NCBI RefSeq assembly: GCF_002575655.3
Contig: NC_053039.3
Span: 224,335,622-224,399,621 of the forward strand
Reading direction: 5' to 3'
Source: Aegilops tauschii subsp. strangulata
Lineage: Eukaryota > Streptophyta > Magnoliopsida > Poales > Poaceae
DNA: 64,000 nt
Part shown: positions 11,020-22,661 of the stretch, piece after piece
Layout: the number at the start of each line of letters is the position of its first letter
How positions within the stretch are numbered: the stretch's first letter is position 1
Made by a program: the position numbers and the translations under genes
The notes under the pieces: generated by a model
Seen by the model: the letters and a program-made list of their open reading frames with translations, nothing else
Database searches by the model: none
What the model was told of the DNA's origin: nothing

Positions 11020-12217
11020 TGCACAAATTCTTCTATGATTTGAGACATTACTTTTGGGATGACCCACATCTTTATAAAGAAGGAGTAGATGGTATTCTTA
11101 GATGTTGTGTACCTGAGCATGAACATGGACAAATCCTACGGAAATGTCACTCCGAAGCTTATGGAGGGCATCATATTGGAGACAGAACTGCTCACAAGGT
11201 ATTGCAATCTAGGTTTTATTGGCCTACTCTCTTCAAGGATGCCCGTAAGTTCGTCTTATCTTGTGATGAATGTCAAAGAATAGGTAATATCAGTAAGCAT
11301 CAAGAAATGCCTATGAATTATTCACTTGCTGTCGAACCATTTGATGTTTGGGGATTTGATTACATGGGACCTTTTCCTTCCTCTAATGGGTATACACATA
11401 TTTGGTTGTTGTTGATTATATTACTAAGTGGGTAGAAGCTATTCCAACTAGTAGTGCTGATCACAACACCTCTATTAAAATGCTTAAGGAAGTTATTTTC
11501 CCACGGTTTGGAGTCCCTAGATATTTAAATGACTGATGGTGGTTCACACTTTATTCATGGTGCTTTCCATAAAATGCTTGCCAAATATGATGTTAACCAT
11601 AGAATTGCATCACCCTATCATCCTCAGTCTGGTGGTCAAGTTGAACTTAGCAATAGAGAAATAAAATTAATTTTGCAAAAGACTGTCAATAGGTCCCGGA
11701 AGAATTGGTCTAAGAAATTAGAATGCACTTAAAAGCTTGTCATTTACCTCTTGAGTTAGAACATAAAGCATATTGGGCAATCAAAGAACTCAACTATGAT
11801 TTTAAACTTGCCGGCGAAAAGAGGTTATTTGATATTAGCTCATTAGATGAATGGAGAACCAAGCTTATGAAAATGGCAAGTTATTTAAAAGAAAATTTTA
11901 AAAGATGGCATGACAAAAGAATCCAAAAGCGTGAGTTCAAAGTTTGAGAATATGTTCTTTTGTACAAATCTCGTTTTAGATTCTTTGCAGGAAAACTCCT
12001 CTCCAAATGGAAAGGACCCTATGTTATCGAGGAGGTTTATCGGTCTGGAGCTATCAAAATAAATAATGTCGAAGGCACTAACCCGAAGGTTGTTAATGGG
12101 CAACGAATAAAACATTATATCTCAGGTACGCCCATTAATGTTGGAAGCAATATTATCCAAAATTTGACACCGGAAGAACACATAAAAGCGACCTTCCGGA
12201 ACACTCCAGAATCGTGA
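11020..12217 (+). pseudogene. pol (integrase): Gypsy A integrase (C-terminal half of pol), frameshifted
   Basis: The N-terminal zinc-binding region is clear (AYGGHHIGDRTAHKV ... SCDECQRIG, an HHCC finger), followed by the integrase core (EPFDVWGFDYMGPFPSSNG, then [18 protein letters not shown] and [17 protein letters not shown]). After a gap where about 25 residues of the usual core are missing comes ACHLPLELEHKAYWAIKELN and the C-terminal tail (LLSKWKGPYVIEEVYRSGAI). At least three frame changes (about 11410, 11525 and 11730) and a stop at 11946 show it is dead. Everything upstream (gag, protease, RT) is lost at the junction near 11020. The sequence is of the Athila-related type with long LTRs common in wheat (Sabrina/WHAM group, by eye). 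Confidence 0.85.
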
Positions 12218-12224
12218 AAAAAGG

Positions 12225-12460
12225 AGGTATGTGATACGGTAAGTAAACAGACTCCAAAAAATCCGCAAAAATATTTTTTGTCAGTTTTGGAATATAACAA
12301 AAATTAGGAAAATAAGAAACTACCCGGAAAGTGACCCTGGTGGGCACAAGACACCAGGGCATGCCTGGCTGGGTTGTGCCCACCTCGAGTACCTTCCGGA
12401 CTTCGTTTTTCTACCGTTTGCTTGTCTCCCAAGATAAAAAATCTTTATATACCCCCCGAA
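12225..12460 (+). promoter_or_regulatory. Putative internal promoter of Gypsy A's second ORF
   Basis: Between the end of integrase and the next ORF lies a GC-rich dyad (CCTGGTGGGCACAAGACACC ... GGGTTGTGCCCACC, 12333-12382) and then a TATA-like CTTTATATACCCCC at about 12442-12455. The same dyad-then-TATA arrangement occurs in the LTR promoters at 12990-13095 and 20030-20130, so I infer a second promoter for a subgenomic transcript. Confidence 0.4.
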
Positions 12461-14371
12461 CCTATTGACCACCGTATTGTGGAGAAATCATCTGTTTTCT
12501 TTTCTTGTTGTTTTCCTGATACATCTGAAAATATTTCATCCCAAGACTCTGAGGGTGAGAGCTATGTTGCTGATTTTATCAGAAACCCCAAGTCTTATGG
12601 GGATGTGGAGCATTATGGCTGGACTTCGGAGGAAGAGGAAGACTATTATCCTAGGGAGAAGGAGGAGACGAGCTCCGACAAGGACGAAGCCCCATTACCA
12701 CAACCTGGGGACATGCATGTGGAATTCAAGAAGTCAAGTCTCCCCAACAAAGCAAAGAGGCTGATACGTCTCCAACGTATCTACTTTTTCTCACACTTTT
12801 GCTCTTGTTTTGGACTCTAATTTGCATGATTTGGATGAAACTAACCCCGGACTGACGCTGTTTTCAGCAGAACTACCATGGTGTTGTTTTTGTGCAGAAA
12901 TAAAAGTTCTCGGAATGGAACGAAACTTTGCGAGGATTTTTTATATCAATAATAAGAATTTCTGGATCCAAGACCCTCCAGAGAGGGGCTCCCTGGGTGG
13001 GCACAACCCACCAGGGCGCGCCCCCTCTCCTGGCGCGCCCAGGTGGGTTGTCCCCACCTGGTGGCCCCGCAGACCTCAACCCTGATACTATAAAATCACA
13101 TATTTCCAGAAACAAATCAGGGAGAAAGAATTATCGCGATCCACGAGATGGAGCCGCCGCCAAGCCCTGTTCTTCCTCGGGAGGGCAGATCTGGAGTCCG
13201 TTTGGGGCTCCGAAGAGGGGGATCTTCGTTCTTCATCATCACCAACCCTTCTCCATCGCCAATTTCATGATGCTCCCCACCGGGAGTGAGTAATTCCTTC
13301 GTAGGCTCGCTGGTCGGTGAGGAGTTGGATGAGATTCATCATGTAATCGAGTTAGTTTTGTTAGGGCCCGATCCCTAGTATCCACTATGTTCTTAGATTG
13401 ATGTTGCTATGACTTTGCTATGCTTAATGTTTGTCACTTTCGGCCCGGGTGCCATGAACTCAGATCTGAACCATTTATGAATTCATCATTATATCCATGT
13501 TTTAGATCCGATCTTGCAAGTTATAGTCACCTACTGCGGTTATGATCCGGCAACCCCGGAGTGACAACAAGCGGGCCCACTCCCGGTGATGACCGTAGTT
13601 TAAGGAGTTCATGTATTCACTATGTGTTAATGCTTTGTTCCGGTTCTCTATTAAAAGGAGGCCTTAATATCCCTTAGTTTCCAATATGGACCCTGCTGCC
13701 ATGGGAGGGTAGGACAAAAGATGTCATGCAAGTTCTTTTAATAATGCATGTATGACTATTTACGGAATACATGCCTACATTATATCGATGAACTGGATCT
13801 AGTGCCGTATCGCCCTAGGTTATAACTGTCACATGATGAATATCATCCAACTAGTCACTAATCCAATGCCTACGAATTTATCCTTATTGATCTTGCTGCG
13901 TTACTATTGCTATCATCACTGTTACACTTGCTACAAAATTACTGCTATCACTGTTACTGTTACCGTTGCTGCTGTCACTACTATCAAAACTATCAAACTA
14001 CTTTGCTACTGATCACTTTGCTGCAGATAATTAATCTCCAGGTGTGGTTGAATTGACAACTCAGCTGCTACTACCTTCAAATATTCTTTGGCTCCCATTG
14101 TGTTGAATCTATAAATTTGGGTTAAATACTTTACCCTCGAAAATTGTTGCGATCCCCTATACTTGTGGGTTATCTGAGGCCTAAGGTTCAGTTTATACCC
14201 TTCCGCCTTTTGTAGGAAAATAAGCAAGATTTATGCAAAAAGGTACCGGAGCTTGAGCAGGAGATCAGTGAATTGAAGGAGGAAAATTCCATCCTCAAGC
14301 GTAAGCTCAGGAAGAAGGACAACCCCTCTACTTCACCACCACCACCTTCTTCACCACCAAAAGAAAACTGA
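12460..14371 (+). pseudogene. Gypsy A coiled-coil ORF in the env position, interrupted by a solo LTR
   Basis: An ORF after integrase with an acidic segment (WTSEEEEDYYPREKEE) runs to 12761, where the solo LTR is inserted, and resumes in the same frame at 14176 after one GAGGC copy is discounted. It continues through a TAG at about 14213-14215 into a coiled coil (ELEQEISELKEENSILKRKL) and a Pro-rich tail ending SPPKEN. It is tempting to call it env-like because of its position, but no signal peptide or membrane segment is visible, so I only describe it. The stop could be a mutation or part of an unrecognised intron. A second copy of the 3' part is at 21217-21412, with additional changes. Confidence 0.55.
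12762..14175 (+). repeat. Solo LTR of an Athila-type Gypsy element
   Basis: 1,414 bp from TGATACGTCTCCAACGTATC to CTTGTGGGTTATCT (last base changed from A), flanked by a perfect TSD: GAGGC at 12757-12761 and 14176-14180. No internal region lies between the two TSD copies, so this is a solo LTR. It is close to the LTRs at 19804-21216 and 52858-54269. A GC-rich dyad (12990-13063) and TATA (ACTATAAAAT, about 13087) mark its promoter. Confidence 0.9.
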
Positions 14372-14947
14372 GTATCGGGTATGGGCACTCCCCTTGGCTT
14401 CCGCCAAGCTCGGGGGAGGTGCCCCGGTATCGTATCACCCCCACTATCTTTTGCCTTTACTTATCTTAGTTTGGTCCATAGTTTTCTTTTGCTTTAGATG
14501 AATAAAAGTTTAGTTCGTTCCTTTCTTTTCGAGAGTTTGCTTAGTGATCTATCCTTGTAATCGTGTGCGAGATATATAATAAAGTTTAGTTTGATTTCTT
14601 GCTTTCTTTACTTTCTTGTTCCAATAAAAAGAAAGGAATTAAATGAAAAAGATCATATGCTAGTCTTATGGTAGGTGATGACACCACATAAGGAAAAGTA
14701 TAAGTAGAAAATTCTATTAGAGATTGACAAACATAGCATTGGTCAATGATACAACTCATGAAAGAATTAATAAGGGAAGAGAAGATTCACATATAAATAC
14801 ACTATCCTAGAAATTTTTGTGATTGTGAGCCCCCATCAAAATATTATATGCCAAAATTGTTGATGTTGGACAAGGGAGACAACGTAATGATTTATGTTTG
14901 TTCATATTCACATAGAATTTATATTGTCATAGATCCTTCAACTTTGT
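14176..14947 (+). repeat. First copy of Gypsy A post-ORF sequence (duplicated at 21217-21988)
   Basis: Contains the end of the coiled-coil ORF and AT-rich 3' sequence of Gypsy A. The same about 770 bp, with only scattered differences, follows the LTR at 19804-21216. Similarity stops abruptly at CCTTCAAC (14941 versus about 21980), after which this copy joins Athila-type gag. Confidence 0.85.
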
Positions 14948-16880
14948 GCAAACTAAAGAAGAGAGTCTCCCACAAGCTTGGGGGAGGATTTTCCAGTTAC
15001 TTAATGCTTTGCCTGCTCATCCTCTTAAGAAAAGAAATACTTGATATCTTCTATAATGGACTAACCGATGCTTCTAGGGACTTCCTAGATAGTTGTGCTG
15101 GTTGTGTTTTCAGGGAACGAACTGTTGGACAAGCTAAAGAATTATTGAATAACATATTGAAAAATTATGATGATTGGAGTATTCCTGAATCACCGCCTAA
15201 ACCCACTCCAAAGAAGAGGGGTATATTATATCTCAGTCCTGAAGATATGCAAGAGGCAAAGAAATCTATGAAGGAAAAAGGTATTAAAGCCGAGGATGTT
15301 AAAAATTTACCTCCTATTGAAGAAATACATGGGCTTAATACACCACCAATGCCTAAGGTGGTAGAGGTAAATTCTCTTATGAAGTTCAATGAAAATGATA
15401 ATCCTCACAATATGCATCCTAGTCAATGCCTTTATGAGTTTGAAAATTACATTAAAAACAAGATCACTTCAATGCAAATGTTATGAAACAATTGAAATAT
15501 AATTCTGATATGATTGCTCACTTGAGTGACCTATTATTTAGAATATCAAATGATGTTAGAGGTGTTGGAAAACATGCTTCTATGGTTCAAACTCAGTTAG
15601 AACAAGTTGGTAAATCACAAAGAGAATTGCTTGATGAAATGAATCATGATATGCATGACTTTGCTGTTAGAGTTGCAACTGGAGGAGGTAAAATGACTCA
15701 GGAACCACTTTATCCTGAGGGACACCCTAAAATAATTGAACAAGATTCACAAAGAAATAACACTAGCGCACCTAGTCCGTCTAGAAAGAAAAAGAAAAAG
15801 AAAAATGATAGGACTTTGCATACTTCTAGTGAACCTGAAATAGAAAAACCTCCTGATAAAGATAATGAAACTTCTATCTCTGATGCTGAAACTCAATCTG
15901 GTAATGAACACTCACCTAGTGATAATGAAAAAGATAATGATGAGGTTCATGAAGACTCTCAACCAAATAATGAAAAAGAACCAGATAATGATGTTGAGAT
16001 AGAACCACGTGTTGATCTTGATAACCCACACCCTAAGAATAAAAGGTATGATAAAAGAGACTTTGTTGCTAGGAAACACGGTAAAGAAAGAGAACCGTGA
16101 GTTCAAAGACCTATGCCTTTTCCACCCAAGTCAACTAAAAAGAAAGATGATGAAGAATTTGAACGCTTTGCTGAAATGCTGAGGCCAGTCTTTTTGCGTA
16201 CTTGCTTGACTGATATCTTGAAAATGCCTCCTTATGCAAAGTATATGAAAGACATCATCACAAATAAGAGAAAAATACCGGAAGCTGAAATCTCCACTAT
16301 GCTTGCTAATTATACTTTCAAAGATGGAGTACCTAAAAAACTTGGAGATCCGGGAATACCAACTATACCTTGCTCTATCAAAAAGAATTAAGTGAAAACT
16401 GCTTTGTGTGATTTAGGAGCTGGTGTTAGTGTTATGCCTTTCTCTTTATATAAAAGACTTGACTTGAATAAACTCACACCTACTGAAATATCTTTGCAAA
16501 TGGCTGGCAAATCAACTGCCATACCTATTGGTATTTGTGAGGATGTGCCCGTTGTTGTTGCTAATGTTACTATTTTGACTGACTTTGTTATACTTGAGAT
16601 GCCCGAGGATGACAACATGTCGATTATCCTTGGTAGACCCTTCTTGAATACTGCGGGGGCTGTTATTGATTGCAATAAAAGCAAGGTCACTTTTCATATT
16701 AATGGTAATGAGCATACGGTGCACTTTCCGAAGAAACAAATCCAAGTGAATGGTATTAATGTTATTGAAAAATCTCCGACAATCACTATTGGAAGTTTTC
16801 AAATACCTCTACCTACTGTCAAAAAGAAATATGAAATGTTTATTGCTAGGGGAATGCATATCCCCATTGAGGTAACTTAG
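14948..16880 (+). pseudogene. gag-pro: Athila-type gag-protease, interrupted by stops
   Basis: Gag sequence (LKKEILDIFYNGLTDASRDF, then ERTVGQAKELLNNILKNYDD) is joined at its 5' side to Gypsy A DNA, so the start is lost. The frame changes at about 15480, giving a Lys-rich linker (SRKKKKKKNDR) and acidic repeats. It passes stops at about 16098 and 16389 and ends with an aspartic protease: LCDLGAGVSVMPFSLYKRL as the catalytic region and SIILGRPFLNTAGAVIDC as the second block. A stop at 16878 follows the protease and no reverse transcriptase comes after it. This is a non-autonomous Athila-group element that carried gag-protease and a second ORF (17671-18588). Confidence 0.8.
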
Positions 16881-17670
16881 TGATTTACGAAAGTTCTTCG
16901 GTTTCATGCTAATCGAAAGTGGTTGTTAATAAGACCTGGTCAACCTTATTAATGAATCATTTTTAACGGTATGAAGTTGATGAATTTAGTAAGCACTACC
17001 TTCTGTCCCTACATTTTATTCTCTGTTTTTATTAGTTAAATAAAATAAAATGCCATGTTTTGTCTGTTTTCTGAATTTCCCGTGCAATAAAAAAAGACCC
17101 AAAAAAGAAAAGTTCTCAGAATGCCATGAAAATTTTATATGATTTTTTCTCAATATTTAAGAATTTTTGGTGCAAATAATACCAGAGGGAGGTGCACCAG
17201 GTGGGATCAACCCACCTGGGCATGCCAGGACCCCCAGGCGCGCCCTAGCGGGTTGTGGTCCCCACGTGGCCCCCCTCACTTATCTCTTTAGCCCACATCA
17301 TCACTCACCTCCAGAAAAAAATCCCCATTGCTCTCTCTCTCGTGTTCTTGAGCTCAAACCCACGGATTTCGATCTCTTTGCTCGAAGCTCCGTTTCCGAA
17401 ATTGTTTCGGGGGATTGTTGCTTGGTATGTGACTTCAGCATTTGTCCAATTAGTTTTTGTTTTAGTGGTTTATACTTTGAATAATTAGTTACTCTTGGTG
17501 CTGTTGTAGATATGCTTGCATGTTCAATTCTTAGTGTTCTAAGTAGTTTGAATGCTTGCTATGGCCTCTATGTATCCCTATGAGTAGTTGCTATCAATTT
17601 TGTGAAGTTTTGTTGACAAATTTATGCCACCCCAAAAAAATTTATTTTCAGAAAATTGTACGCGGACATG
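16881..17670 (+). promoter_or_regulatory. Non-coding region with GC-rich dyad upstream of the second ORF
   Basis: AT-rich spacer, then a GC-rich dyad (GCACCAGGTGGGATCAACCC ... GCGGGTTGTGGTCCCC, about 17190-17262) like the ones near the LTR promoters, then a CT-rich leader (CTCTCTCTCTCG) and a possible intron ending at about 17650 (TTTTCAG). I infer an internal promoter for the ORF that follows. A TATA box is not obvious. Confidence 0.4.
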
Positions 17671-18588
17671 ATGAACCTATTTGGAAGGAGTTCTTCGAGG
17701 AGACGATCCTCGGGGGCATCTTCTAGTGACAGTTCCGCTCGCCGGTCTTATGTTGAACCGAGTGAAAGTTCCACGTGAGATGCCGCCACCAAAACATGCT
17801 TATGGCCTTGCGATGAATATATGGTGCGTGTGGGCATTGAGGAGGAATTTGAGCAATATGTTCACAATGCCGGTCTCGGTCCCTACCTTTCAGATAAGTG
17901 TGAACAACACCAATTTCTCACTGAATCATTTGTCAAAGGATTTAAATATTTTCCACATGAGTCTAGGGTGTCTTTTATGCTTTATGATGAACCATTTACT
18001 ATCCCACTGGAGAATTTTGCTTACCATTGCAAAATTCCATTTTGGGGTACGCTTGATGGGCCACCAAAGGCTGAGTTTGAGTCTTTCTTGACTATCCTTT
18101 GTTACGGTGAAGGTAGGGGAGTGAGACAAGGAAGAATAAAGAGCATTCACTTTCCCGCAATTCAGTACTTTGCATTATTTAACGGGAAATGCATAGTAGG
18201 CAAGCAAGACTGTAGCATACTTTGTGCGCCAGACTTGAGCCTCATTCACACTGCTCTCATTGGTGAAAGGAATTGTAACCTTGGAGCAATTGTTGCGCGT
18301 AGACTTCACCATAACGCCAAAAGTGGATGGTTCTATGGTGGAATTTATGCCACACGTCTAGCACGAGGACTGGGTGTTTCACCTTTGCCCTTTGATCCTA
18401 TCATACCCACTCGATATTTAGATTTTGATGCCTTAAAGGAACATAAGATTCTCAAGGGAAGGGCTGATAACTTCACTTATAATTTGTTGTTTATTCAATC
18501 ACATGTTGTGGACACATATTTGCCTGCGCCCGCTCTCTTTGATTGTCACAGCAAGGGGAGATATTTTGTTCTCGAGAGCGAGGCCTGA
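17671..18588 (+). CDS. ATHILA ORF1-like protein of the non-autonomous element (one in-frame TGA)
   Basis: An ATG at 17668 or 17671 starts a Ser/Arg-rich N-terminus; one TGA (17776-17778) interrupts the frame, and from ATG 17821 a clean 255-codon stretch runs to 18588. The sequence matches my memory of the Arabidopsis retrotransposon ORF-1 (ATHILA, PF03078) domain: FPHESRVSFMLYDEPFTIPL, IHFPAIQYFALFNGKCIVGK, GAIVARRLHHNAKSG, YGGIYATRLARGLGV. In Athila elements this ORF has no established biochemical role. Here it sits after gag-protease where pol would be expected, with its own upstream promoter-like region. It is the best preserved coding region of the element, so either it was under constraint until recently or the insertion is young. 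Confidence 0.75.
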
Positions 18589-19803
18589 GCTCACAATGCA
18601 GCAGTGGTGGCAGCACGGCAGGCCAAGGCGTCCGCACCGAGAGCCTCCGTGAGCTACCACGCCGACTACTACCCTCCAGGCTATTGATATACTACCGAGT
18701 TAGGCCAAAAGCCTAAGCTTGGGGGAGCACGTGTTTCCACCCGACTTTATATTCATGTTCACATATTATTCTATCTGTTGGTGCTCACACTTTTTCATTG
18801 TATCATCCATGCTTAGATTTATTTTCTTGCTTTCTTCTTGTGTGTTTGAAAAACTTTAGAAAAACCAAAAACATTAGTGTAGTAATTTACTTTCTATGCA
18901 TGCTTAGTAGTAGTATTAAAAAGAAAATCCAAAAAGGTTTCCTTGTTCTTCTTTTGCTTGTTGGGAGCTTTCCCGTGTAAATAGTTTTTCTCGTTTTTGC
19001 TTTTCCCTTTTATTTGCTTGTTGAAGAAAACCAAAAACTCCAAAAATATTTCAGTGTGTTTCTCTGAATTTCTTTTCCTTTTGTTCGAGTTGCACCGAGG
19101 AGAAGACCACGATGAAAATGTTGAGTGGCTCTCATATGAATAAATGTTAAACTAATAAAGAGCCCATTTTACCTTGTCTTCTCCTGTTGAATAAAATGTT
19201 GCAGATTCCAGCTTAGTCCATGGCACTCTTGCACTATTATTATTTTCATATCATTCGGTCGTGCAAGTGAAAGGCAATAATGACGACATTCGATGAACTG
19301 GCCGTGGCAGAGAGAAACTGGTATGAACTCAACTTGTTCTGTCTGTGTAAATATGTTTAACCTAGTATCCAGGCTTCAGCCCATTATGATAAAAAAATGT
19401 TTGCAATGACAATTAGAGATTATAGTTTCTCATGCCATGCATAAGTAGCTGGGAGTTGATAATGACAACTTTGGAGGTGCTCTGCATTTATGTTTTGCAG
19501 TCTCAGAAAGGGCTAGCGAGATAGCACTATTGTCATATTATATCATGGTTGTTTTGACAACATGTTGCTGTTTGAGATATCTTATTATTGCTCGCTAGCT
19601 GATTATGTCATTGATATGAGTCATTATAATCTTTAAGAGTTATTGTTGACATGGTTAGTTATAATGCTGGCAGAAAACACGGGCCCTGTTTAAGCTTATT
19701 TATGCAAACAAGAGCAAAAGAGTTCGTAAATGTTTTTCTTTCTCACTTTCAGTTTATCAACTGAATTGCTTGAGGACAAGCAAAGGTTTAAGCTTGGGGG
19801 AGT
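18589..19803 (+). other. 3' internal region and polypurine tract of the Athila-type element
   Basis: AT-rich, no supported ORF. GGTGCTCTGCATTTATG at about 19478 begins a segment that recurs at 52531-52857. It ends with the polypurine tract AAGCTTGGGGGAGT (19790-19803) directly before the LTR, as expected for a plus-strand element. Confidence 0.75.
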
Positions 19804-21216
19804 TGATACGTCTCCAACGTATCTACTTTTTCTCACACTTTTCCTCTTGTTTTGGACTCTAATTTGCCTGATTTGGATGAAACTAACCCCGGACTGACGC
19901 TATTTTCAGTAGAACTACCATGGTGTTGTTTTTGTGCAGAAATAAAAGTTCTCGGAATGGAACGAAAGTTTGCGAGGATTTTTTATATCAATAATAAGAA
20001 TTTCTGGAGCCAAGACCCACCAGAGAGGGGCCCCCTAGGTGGGCATAACCCACCAGGGCGCGCCCCACTCTCCTGGCGCACCCAGGTGGGTTGTACCCAC
20101 CTGGTGGCCCCGCAGACCTCAACCCTGATACTATAAAATCACATATTTCCAGAAAAAAAATCAGGGAGAAAGAATTATCGCGATCCACGAGACGGAGCCG
20201 TCGCCAAGCCCTGTTCTTCCTCGGGAGGGCAGATCCGGAGTCTGTTTGGGGCTCCGGAGAGGGGGATCTTCGTTCTTCATCATCACCAACCCTTCTCCAT
20301 CGCCAATTTCATGATGCTCCCCACCGGGAGTGAGTAATTCCTTCGTAGGCTCGCTGATCGGTGAGGAGTTGGATGAGATTCATCATGCAATCGAGTTAGT
20401 TTTGTTAGGGCCCGATCCCTAGTATCCACTATGTTCTTAGATTGATGTTGCTATGACTTTGCTATGCAATGCTTGTCACTTTTGGCCTGGATGCCATGAA
20501 CTCAGATCTGAACCATTTATGAATTCATCATTATATCCATGTTTTAGATCCGGTCTTGCAAGTTATAGTCACCTACTGCGGTGATGATCCGGCAACCCCG
20601 GAGTGACAACAACCGGGCCCACTCCTGGTGATGACCGTAGTTTGAGGAGTTCATGTATTCACTATGTGTTAATACTTTGTTCCGGTTCTCTATTAAAAGG
20701 ATGCCTTAATATCCCTTAGTTTCCAATATGGACCCCGCTGCTACGGGAGGGGAGGACAAAAGATGGCATGCAAGTTCTTTTAATAAAGCACGTATGACTA
20801 TTTGCGGAATACATGCCTACAATATATCGATGAACTGGAGCTAGTGTCGTATCGCCCTAGGTTATAACTGTCACATGATGAATATCATCCAACAAGTCAC
20901 CGATCCAATGCCTACGAATTTATCCTTATTGATCTTGCTGCGTTACTATTGCTATCATCACTGTTACACTTGCTACAAAATTACTGCTATCACTGTTACT
21001 GTTACCGTTGCTGTTGTCACTACTATCAAAACTATCAAACTACTTTGCTACTGATCACTTTGCTGCAGATAATTAATCTCCAGGTGTGGTTGAATTGAAA
21101 TTCAGCTGCTAATACCTTCAAATATTCTTTGGCTCCCCTTGTGTCGAATTTATAAATTTGGGTTAAATACTTTACCCTCGAAAATTGTTGCGATCCCCTA
21201 TACTTGTGGGTTATCA
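19804..21216 (+). repeat. 3' LTR of the Athila-type element (right copy)
   Basis: 1,413 bp, TGATACGTCTCC...GGGTTATCA, followed by GAGGC (21217-21221), the same target site as the solo LTR at 12762. By eye a few percent different from the solo LTR. The promoter has the GC-rich dyad (20033-20103) and ACTATAAAAT (about 20128). Confidence 0.9.
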
Positions 21217-22527
21217 GAGGCCTAAGGTTCAGTTTATACCCTTCCGCCTTTTGTAGGAAAATAAGCAAGATTTTTGCAAAAAGGTACTGGAGCTTGAGCA
21301 TGAGATCAGTGAATTGTAGGAGGAAAATTCCATCCTCAAGCGTAAGCTGAGGAAGAAGGACAACCCCTCTACTTCACCACCACCACCTTCTTCACCACCA
21401 AAAGAAAACTGAGGGTATGGGCACTCCCCTTGGCTTCCGCCAAGCTCAGGGGAGGTGCCCCGGTATCGTATCACCCCCACTATCTTTTGCCTTTACTTAT
21501 CTTAGTTCGATCCATAGTTATCTTTTGCTTTAGATGAATAAAAGTTTAGTTCGATCCTTTCTTTTCGAGAGTTTGCTTAGTGATCTATCCTTGTTAGCGT
21601 GTGCGAGATATATAATAAAGTTTAGTTTGAGTTCTAGCTTTCTTTACTTTCTTGTTCCAATAAAAAGAAAGGAATTAAACAAAAAGATCATATGCTAGTC
21701 TTATGGTAGGTGATGACACCACATAAGAAAAAGTATAAGTAGAAAATTCTATTAGAGATTGACAAACATAGCATTGGTCAATGATGCAACTCATGAAAGA
21801 ATTAATAAGGAATAGAAGATTCACATATAAATACACTATCCTAAAAATCTTTTGTGATTGTGAGCCCCCATCAAAATATTATATGCCAAACTTTTTGATG
21901 TTGGACAACGAAGACAACATAATGATTTATGTTTGTTCATATTCACATAGAAGTTATATTGTCATATATCCTTCAACATGTGGTGCTTGCCCCTATCTTT
22001 GCTAGCCAAAAATTCCGCACCAAGTAGAGATACTACTTGTGCATCCAAAAATCCTTAAACCCAAATCTTATTTTCAAAGTGTCCACCATACCTACCAAGG
22101 GATTGAGCAAGATCCCTCAAGTAAGTTGTCATCGATGCAATAAGGCAATAAAAATTGCTTTTAAAAGTGTTAGATCATTTAGTGTACGAGAAAATTGAGC
22201 GTTGTACGAACTTGTGATGGCAAAGTAATAAAAGTGGACTGCATAATAAAGGTTGCTATCATAACGGGCAATATAATGTGACGTTCTTTTGCACCAAGGG
22301 GTTGAGCATACAAATAAATAAGCGCATGGCAACCTCTGCTTCCCTCTGCGAAGGGCCTATCTTTTAATTTTATGTATTTACTTTTATGCAAGAGTCAAAG
22401 TTTTTCTCTCTATTTTTTTTATTTTTCTCCTTTGACAAGCATCATGTGGTGAGAAAAGATCTAGGCACATATGTTGAATACGTTATTATTGTTTTTGAAT
22501 ATGGGTAGCATGAGTTATTATTGTTGA
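21217..22527 (+). other. Gypsy A 3' region, second copy, up to the Copia insertion
   Basis: The first about 770 bp duplicate 14176-14947. Past 21988 the original Gypsy A sequence continues (ATGTGGTGCTTGCCCC...). No gene. Broken at 22527/22528 by the Copia element; Gypsy A resumes at 38805 after the GTTGA target duplication. Confidence 0.75.
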
Positions 22528-22661
22528 TGTTAGGATTTAATTAATTCTATTAATCCATGCTTTTCCTAATTAAAGCGGTTGTCTCATGTCCCTTGGGACG
22601 CACCCCTTCGTAGGTTCACTTTACATCCTTGTCGATTGTCTCTCGTTCTCTGCTCAAAACA
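22528..22661 (+). repeat. 5' LTR of the Copia element, promoter deleted
   Basis: 134 bp. Compared with the 3' LTR it lacks about 45 bp between GCACCCCTTCG and TTTACATCCTTG, the part that holds TATATATATG and AATAAAG in the 3' LTR. TATA box and polyadenylation signal are therefore missing. Confidence 0.8.

Noticed and set aside
10611..11435. 274-codon frame joining DNA-transposon sequence to integrase
   Set aside because: A chance fusion across the junction near 11020. Only the integrase part has homology, and it is frameshifted soon after.
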